From contig JACRBI010000043.1 in the NCBI GenBank assembly GCA_016234495.1, positions 124,001 through 188,000 on the forward strand: 64,000 bases of DNA, in the 5' to 3' direction. Below, in pieces: positions 59,105-64,000 of this stretch. This DNA is from Chloroflexota bacterium (GTDB lineage Bacteria > Chloroflexota > Anaerolineae > Anaerolineales > Villigracilaceae). Position numbers and translations under genes: made by a program. Within the stretch, counting starts at the first letter, position 1, and the number at the start of each line of letters is the position of its first letter. The notes under the pieces were generated by a model, which was not told where the DNA came from, did not search any database, and saw only the letters and a list, made by a program, of their open reading frames with translations.

Positions 59105-60637
59105 CTAATATGGAAAATGGGAATTATTTCCATTTGGGCCAAGCAATTGGGCTATTTTATCCGCATCGCGGGATAGTTCAAATCCCCAATTCAAAAAAAG
59201 GAGCAGGGCAGCACACACTGCCAGCGAGACAATCAGTTTTCCTGTCAACGAGCCATTCCAACGGTTGGATAGTTCCTGAATGCGTCCCATCCAAAACTGG
59301 ACGGCTAAAATGGCAAAGTAGGGAATCAACGCCAGATGAAATCTGTCTTCGGCGAGGATGAATATGTGCGGGAGGAGATATGCGAAAAGCATTAAGGCAA
59401 GGAGGATGGTCTGAGGGTTCCATTGTAGGTACGATAAACCAAACATCGCAGAAGTTGAAATAATCACAAAAGGCAAAAGCAATATTGCGGCGATAAAAAG
59501 CAGGAGCGGCTTCGCAAGATAGCCGATCAAATTATTCGAGTAGAAATACATCAGGACGCGTTTTTCAAGGCCGAAGAAAAAACCCAGGCGGTTGATCGCA
59601 AGCGGAAGTATCCTCTCAGGCTGGGCTTTGATGAAGCCAATCGCTTTTTGTACGCCAATCTCATCACGCTCAGCATCATCCATGATCGTGAGCAGGTCAA
59701 GCGATGGGCCGAAGATAAATGACCCGTTCCCTTGTGGATAATAGCCAAGATACAGGTTGTATCCGATCGAGGTCTCGATGCCAGTCAACTTATGATGCAA
59801 AAGCGAATTACGAACGACCCAGGGGGCGAGAACCAAAACGAATGCGGCCACAATCCATATATCATTGCGAGAGGCGGTTTTCCCCAAGGCAACTTCTTTC
59901 TGAATTAGTGATTGCCCCGCCGCCTGGCGGCTCCTCGCAATGACAAACACAATGGCAAGCCCTGCAAATGGAAGGATCACAGAACGGGTCAACACAGTCA
60001 GAGCGAGGAAGACCCCTGAAAGAATAAAATTGAGTTTGGCTGGTCGTTCGATGGATTTTAGCAGGAAGAGGAAAGATAAAAGAAGAAGTACGAAAAATGG
60101 ATTTTCGGTGCCAAGCCCCAATGGGTAAACGAGAAGCATGGGGTAGCAAGCAACAAGCCATGCGGAAACTTTCGCGATATGTTCAATTTTCCTTCTCCTT
60201 TCGTCATTCGTTTCCTGAGGAAAGAGGAAGGAGGAAAGATGTTTTGAAACAAGGTATGTCAGCGGCGCAAGCGGCGCGCCCAGCAGGATAACCTGCGCCA
60301 AACGCGCGGCAAGGAATCGTGAAAAACCGGTCCCGCTGAAAAAATAGACGATGGCAAGGAAAGCCGGGTAAAGCGGCGCGCGGAAGGATGTGTACAGTCC
60401 ATATTGCGGATCGTAGCCATTTGCTGTGGCAAGATCGAAATCCACATAAGGCTCAAGCTGTTTCAAATCCTCCTGCGCGTACCAGCGAAAGCCATTGCCT
60501 GCGGCAAGGCTGCGCGCCAGCATGTCATATTGGAACATGTCATCGAGGCCAATTCCAAGCGAGCGCGTCAACAAAACGGGAATCAACCTGAACACGAGCG
60601 CGATGATATAAATACGAACAGGAAATGAAAAATTCAT
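59105..60637 (-). CDS. GT39/PMT-2-like membrane glycosyltransferase
   Basis: 510 residues from ATG 60637, which overlaps the SET-gene stop (ATGA). About 11 transmembrane helices; the first loop LGIGLDDMFQYDMLARSLAAGNGFRWY has the acidic residue of GT-C (ArnT/PMT) enzymes, and SFRAPLYPAFLAIVYF follows. A polyprenyl-phosphate sugar is the likely donor. Residues about 231-258 are an in-frame repeat element. Coupled to the SET gene. Confidence 0.85.
   Translation of the reverse strand: MNFSFPVRIYIIALVFRLIPVLLTRSLGIGLDDMFQYDMLARSLAAGNGFRWYAQEDLKQLEPYVDFDLATANGYDPQYGLYTSFRAPLYPAFLAIVYFFSGTGFSRFLAARLAQVILLGAPLAPLTYLVSKHLSSFLFPQETNDERRRKIEHIAKVSAWLVACYPMLLVYPLGLGTENPFFVLLLLSFLFLLKSIERPAKLNFILSGVFLALTVLTRSVILPFAGLAIVFVIARSRQAAGQSLIQKEVALGKTASRNDIWIVAAFVLVLAPWVVRNSLLHHKLTGIETSIGYNLYLGYYPQGNGSFIFGPSLDLLTIMDDAERDEIGVQKAIGFIKAQPERILPLAINRLGFFFGLEKRVLMYFYSNNLIGYLAKPLLLFIAAILLLPFVIISTSAMFGLSYLQWNPQTILLALMLFAYLLPHIFILAEDRFHLALIPYFAILAVQFWMGRIQELSNRWNGSLTGKLIVSLAVCAALLLFLNWGFELSRDADKIAQLLGPNGNNSHFPY
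59862..59944. repeat. In-frame ATTGCGAG...CTCGCAATGA palindromic element in the GT39 gene
   Basis: TCATTGCGAG at one end and CTCGCAATGAC at the other, with GAGGAGCCGCCAGGCGG inside, form a palindromic element of the widely found GTCATTGCGAGGAGC type. On the minus strand it is read as VIARSRQAAGQSLIQKEVAL and SRND within the GT39 protein. Confidence 0.75.
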
Positions 60638-61155
60638 CCAGATTGCGTTCCGCGTAAAATAATGATGCGGCGGGTCAGATATGGCGAAAAGTAGCCCTGA
60701 TATTTCACCCAAAGTTCGGGGAGCATCCAGTCGTTGCCTGTGATTTTTTTTCGGCAAATGGGTGAACCGCAATAGCAATCAAATTCATCATAAGGTCCGC
60801 CGTCTGACATGGCGTAATCGAACATCAACTCCTCGCCTGCTTGAATATCACGCAAGGCAGCCAAACCGATCTGGCCGAAAAATCCCAGGTTGGGATCGCA
60901 GGAATGATTGAAGCAGTCGTTCGGTTCCTTTTCTTCGGCGGTTAGCAGGTACAAATCCTCGTCGACTTGAACTACGCGTTGAGTGAAACGCGGCATGGAC
61001 GGGTCGAGATCATCTTTACGGATAATCTTCCCACCCCAAAGCGAGATGAGTTCGCCTTTGGAAATATCTGCCGTTGCAAATACTCCGCAGCCGCCTTCGG
61101 GATGGTTGTGCGCTTCGCATTTTGGATTGAGATAGGAGAAAGAGGAATTATTCAT
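60634..61155 (-). CDS. SET-domain protein (lysine methyltransferase-like)
   Basis: 173 residues from ATG 61155, fixed by a TATAAT 6 nt upstream. SET motifs: GCGVFATADISKGELI, NDCFNHSCDPNLGF and GEELMFDYAMS; a post-SET cysteine cluster is partly present (CYCGSPICRKKITGND). Bacterial SET proteins methylate proteins; the target is unknown. Overlaps the GT39 start by 4 bp. Confidence 0.88.
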   Translation of the reverse strand: MNNSSFSYLNPKCEAHNHPEGGCGVFATADISKGELISLWGGKIIRKDDLDPSMPRFTQRVVQVDEDLYLLTAEEKEPNDCFNHSCDPNLGFFGQIGLAALRDIQAGEELMFDYAMSDGGPYDEFDCYCGSPICRKKITGNDWMLPELWVKYQGYFSPYLTRRIIILRGTQSG

Positions 61156-61161
61156 GGCGGA

Positions 61162-61167
61162 ATTATA
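61162..61167 (-). promoter_or_regulatory. -10 box of the leaderless SET gene
   Basis: TATAAT on the minus strand, 6 nt before ATG 61155. Confidence 0.55.
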
Positions 61168-61204
61168 CAAGAGAAACCTAATGTGCAACTTTTAAAGTCC
61201 CCTT

Positions 61205-61300
61205 TATTGGACGCAGAAAACGCGGATAAATTCTTTTTGATCAGCGTAAATCAGCGTTCACACATGCCCTGGCGGGCGGTGCCAGGGTCAGCGTCCCGAT
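61205..61300. repeat. AGCGTAAATCAGCG words and CCCTGGC/GCCAGGG hairpin
   Basis: ACGCGGATAAATTC and GATCAGCGTAAATCAGCG belong to the CGCGAATT-type family; next to it CCCTGGC and GCCAGGG form a 7-bp hairpin with a GGGCGGT loop. The region is otherwise without a gene. Confidence 0.5.
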
Positions 61301-61339
61301 TTTAAAACTGTAAGGCAATCAGAGGCGAACTCTAAATAT

Positions 61340-62158
61340 TTACTTTGATCCGCCCTCGGACTCAGACGATTCGGCGGAGATTTTCTGCGCGAAAAAGATC
61401 GGCAAAAAGGTGATGAGGATCACGATGGTCGCAACCACATTTGTCACCGGGCGGTCACGCGGGCGGACGAGCTGGCTGAAGATCCAGATCGGCAGGGTGG
61501 ATTGCTGACCCGCAGTAAATGTCGTGACGATGACCTCGTCAAACGAAAGCGCGAAAGCCAGCATCCCACCCGCGAGCAGGGCTGTTCCGATATTTGGCAG
61601 AACAACATGGCGGAAAGTTTGAAATGAATTTGCGCCAAGGTCCATCGAGGCTTCGATTTGCGAACCGGACATGCGCCGAAAACGCGCCAACACATTGTTG
61701 TAAACAACAACCACACAAAAGGTGGCGTGACCGATCACGATCGTCCAAAATGTGAAGGGGATGGAAAGTGAGCCGATCGCAGAACGCAACGCGATACCGG
61801 TTACGATACCCGGCAGAGCAATGGGCAGGACAAGCAGAAATGAAACCGCATCACGCCCAAAAAAATCGCTCCGATAGACAGCAGCAGCGGCCAGCGTGCC
61901 GAGAATCAACGCGGCGATGGTCGAGAGGGTGGCAACTTTCAATGAAAGCGTGAGCGCATCCCAAAGGTCGGTGCGCTTCAAGGCTTCGCCGAACCATTTT
62001 GTGGTAAAGCCCGGCAGCGGGAAGGTATAGGTCGCTTCATCAGTGGTGAATGAATACAGGAAGATGATCATCAGCGGGACATGCAAGAAGAGCAGGGTCC
62101 CGATCGCCCCCAGCGTTAAACCGAACGAAGCTTTATCGCCTTGAGATTTAGAGGGCAT
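61340..62158 (-). CDS. potC: Spermidine/putrescine-type ABC permease (PotC-like)
   Basis: 272 residues from ATG 62158, overlapping potB by 11 bp. About six transmembrane helices and the permease loop [20 protein letters not shown] (about 190-210). With PotA and PotB it forms a type I importer for polyamines or a similar cation; the binding protein PotD is not in the window. Confidence 0.88.
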   Translation of the reverse strand: MPSKSQGDKASFGLTLGAIGTLLFLHVPLMIIFLYSFTTDEATYTFPLPGFTTKWFGEALKRTDLWDALTLSLKVATLSTIAALILGTLAAAAVYRSDFFGRDAVSFLLVLPIALPGIVTGIALRSAIGSLSIPFTFWTIVIGHATFCVVVVYNNVLARFRRMSGSQIEASMDLGANSFQTFRHVVLPNIGTALLAGGMLAFALSFDEVIVTTFTAGQQSTLPIWIFSQLVRPRDRPVTNVVATIVILITFLPIFFAQKISAESSESEGGSK

Positions 62159-63050
62159 CGAAGGCTCCCAGTTTACGCGCAATCAATAAATAGACGATCA
62201 TGATGACGACCGGTCCCATCGTGAATGCCGCAGCGAGCGGAATGTTGCCCGCGGTTCCCTGATAGGAATAAACCGCCTGCCCGATGAAAAACCGCGAAGT
62301 CCCCAATGATTGCGGGACAATGAAATCTCCCATCGTTAATGAAAAAGTAAAGATCGAGCCTGCCACCACGCCGGGAAAAGCCAGCGGAAGGATGACATTG
62401 CGAAAAGTCTGGGAAGGCGTCGCGCCAAGGTCGCTGGAAGCCTCAAGCAACGACTTGGGGACGCGCTCCAACGCGGTCTGAATGGGGACAATCATATAAG
62501 GGAGCCAGATATAACAAAAGGCAATAAACATTCCCAGTGGCGACAAAGACAGCGACGACCCGCCAACGCCCGGGATGGACAATATCCAATCCAGCGCAAA
62601 GTTCATGTGAAAAAGGTCAACGAACCACGAAACGATCCCCTCCTTGGAGAGGATCAATTTCCAGGCATACACGCGGACAAGATAACTCGACCACAACGGA
62701 AGCGTGACCGCAATGTAAAGATAAGTCCGCAAGCGCGGTGAGGCAAACTTGGCAATGTAATAAGCGAGCGGGAAGGCGACGATCGCATCCATGACCGTGA
62801 CAGCCAGCGCCATGCCGGCAGTGCGGCGGAAGATTCCAAGGTTGGTTGGCTTCAGTAATTGCGCGTACGTGCCGAGAGTAAATTCCTTTACGACCAGCCC
62901 GGTAAATTCCTCAAGATAATAAAAACTATTGACCAGCAGGGACACCAACGACCCAAGATACACGACCAGCATGTAGATCATGGGCAACGACAACAATAAG
63001 AGCGTGACAAGTTTTGGTCTTTGAAAAAAATAGCCGGAGAGACGATTCAC
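62148..63050 (-). CDS. potB: Spermidine/putrescine-type ABC permease (PotB-like)
   Basis: 300 residues, six or seven transmembrane helices; permease loop [25 protein letters not shown]. Starts 1 bp after potA and overlaps potC by 11 bp. Confidence 0.9.
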   Translation of the reverse strand: MNRLSGYFFQRPKLVTLLLLSLPMIYMLVVYLGSLVSLLVNSFYYLEEFTGLVVKEFTLGTYAQLLKPTNLGIFRRTAGMALAVTVMDAIVAFPLAYYIAKFASPRLRTYLYIAVTLPLWSSYLVRVYAWKLILSKEGIVSWFVDLFHMNFALDWILSIPGVGGSSLSLSPLGMFIAFCYIWLPYMIVPIQTALERVPKSLLEASSDLGATPSQTFRNVILPLAFPGVVAGSIFTFSLTMGDFIVPQSLGTSRFFIGQAVYSYQGTAGNIPLAAAFTMGPVVIMIVYLLIARKLGAFDAL

Positions 63051-63051
63051 T

Positions 63052-64000
63052 TTAACCTCCCACGCGGCTGATATGTTCTTTATCCCACGAAAGGCAGACT
63101 TTCTGATCGCGGGTTTTTAACACATCCATGGAGGTGGTTTTGAGATTCTGCTCGATCACAACCAGCTCTCCGCCGTCATCCAGATTGACAAGATAGCGGG
63201 TGTAAAGCCCAAGGTAAATCACGTCACGGACTGTGCCAGTGGCTGAATACATTTTTTCCGATGGCGCATCCGACAGCGAGCCAAGATAAATCTTTTCAGG
63301 GCGAATTGAAAAAGTTTTTTCCGAGCCGGTGATGCGTTTCGCGACATCGCCGCTGATCAGGTTGGACGTTCCCACGAACCCTGCGACGAAGGGCGTGGCT
63401 GGTTTTTCGTAGACTTCCGAGGGGGTGCCGACCTGCTCGATCCTGCCCTGGTTGAAAACCGCGATGCGGTCGCTCATGGTCAGGGCTTCCTCCTGGTCGT
63501 GAGTGACAAAAATAAAGGTGATGCCGATCCGCTTTTGAATGGACTTTAATTCAACCTGCATTTGCTGGCGCAATTTCAAATCGAGAGCGCCGAGCGGCTC
63601 ATCGAGCAGTAAAACTTTGGGATGATTGATCAAGGCTCGGGCAAGTGCGACCCGCTGTCTTTGTCCACCCGAGAGTTGGGATGGCTTTCGAGCGGCGAAT
63701 CCTGCCAATTGAACAAGGTCAAGCATCTCGTCCACGCGCTTCTTTCGTTCATCCTTCGGAACGCGCTTGATCATCAAGCCATAGGCGATATTGTCGCCGA
63801 CTGTCATGTGCGGGAAGAGCGCATAATCCTGAAAGACCGTGTTCACATCCCGCTCAAACGGCGGCAAGTTGGAAACTTCCTGCCCGAATAAAAATATCCG
63901 GCCACTGGTGGGGCGGTCAAAGCCGGCGATCATGCGCAGACAGGTCGTCTTGCCCGAGCCGGATGGCCCGAGCATGGAAAAAAACTCGCCGTCCTGAATT
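63052..64000 (-). CDS. potA: Spermidine/putrescine ABC transporter ATPase (PotA), 5' end off window
   Basis: Partial; at least 316 residues visible. Walker [11 protein letters not shown]-loop FQDYALFPH, signature [15 protein letters not shown], Walker [13 protein letters not shown] and the H-loop VTHDQEEAL; then a TOBE-like C-terminal domain. The frame stays open to the window edge upstream of the Walker A motif (IQDGEFFS). Energises the PotB-PotC importer. Confidence 0.93.
   Translation of the reverse strand, partial: IQDGEFFSMLGPSGSGKTTCLRMIAGFDRPTSGRIFLFGQEVSNLPPFERDVNTVFQDYALFPHMTVGDNIAYGLMIKRVPKDERKKRVDEMLDLVQLAGFAARKPSQLSGGQRQRVALARALINHPKVLLLDEPLGALDLKLRQQMQVELKSIQKRIGITFIFVTHDQEEALTMSDRIAVFNQGRIEQVGTPSEVYEKPATPFVAGFVGTSNLISGDVAKRITGSEKTFSIRPEKIYLGSLSDAPSEKMYSATGTVRDVIYLGLYTRYLVNLDDGGELVVIEQNLKTTSMDVLKTRDQKVCLSWDKEHISRVGG

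Noticed and set aside
60177-60243. TTCCTTCTCC/GGAGGAAAG palindrome in the GT39 gene as another mobile element
   Set aside because: Possible, but the arms are purine/pyrimidine-rich and imperfect and the protein segment could be a native loop.
61340-61400. potD (binding protein) at the end of the pot operon
   Set aside because: The operon is followed by a repeat region and the SET gene; potD is not in the window.
1-64000. tRNA, rRNA, CRISPR, integrase or transposase
   Set aside because: Read through both strands; none seen. Repeats present lack regular spacers.

Overview
The window looks like a chromosome segment of a Chloroflexota bacterium, most likely Anaerolineae. This is inferred from Thr/Pro (TPT) linkers in exported proteins, a fused NuoE-NuoF subunit, TIR-domain gene remnants, a MoeA fused to a periplasmic-binding-like domain, PknB-type kinases with STAND/TPR tails, and many word-like palindromic repeats between and inside genes. 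No rRNA, tRNA, CRISPR array, insertion sequence or phage was seen.

Layout. 1-7 kb: end of an exported protein; pentapeptide protein, response regulator and MoeA in one unit; a PD-(D/E)XK-like protein; a class III aminotransferase; guaB. 7-15 kb: a kinase-STAND-TPR sensor, YigZ, and the oxidative pentose phosphate operon pgl-gnd-zwf. 15-24 kb: a PIN toxin module between two TIR remnants, an NAD-linked formate dehydrogenase operon with two embedded membrane proteins, and corA behind a leader ORF. 24-40 kb: cysteine desulfurase, MFS exporter, small membrane proteins, phosphohexomutase, TatD, polyprenyl synthase, YceD, GT87, a large hybrid histidine kinase, and metG behind a Met-rich leader ORF. 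40-45 kb: a co-directional conflict-type cluster (DUF4062, TIR-FGE, broken HepT, MntA) and a MenC-like enolase. 45-57 kb: zinc-ribbon protein, DUF3048 lipoprotein, three complex-I-like membrane subunits without catalytic partners, a coiled-coil protein, a second HEPN/MNT pair, selB, a SRAP peptidase and a SRPBCC-PDZ-DinB fusion. 57-64 kb: methyltransferase, ComEA, GNAT, CPBP protease, GT39, SET protein and a polyamine-type ABC transporter (PotA runs off the window).

The main discoveries are regulatory. (1) A 32-codon leader ORF with seven Met codons, followed directly by an intrinsic terminator, lies in front of metG; it reads as a ribosome-mediated attenuator sensing charged tRNA-Met. (2) corA is preceded by a leader ORF with a strong Shine-Dalgarno and an acidic N-terminus, then an intrinsic terminator, an exact 9-bp antiterminator pairing back into the leader ORF, and a 9-bp anti-Shine-Dalgarno pairing; the logic resembles the MgtL leader of enterobacteria. 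(3) At least eight genes have a TANNNT box 6-7 nt before the start codon and no Shine-Dalgarno, implying leaderless mRNAs. (4) Several palindromic repeat families have inserted in frame in conserved enzymes (moeA, fdhA, nuoEF, a GT39), much like the palindromic elements of Rickettsia.
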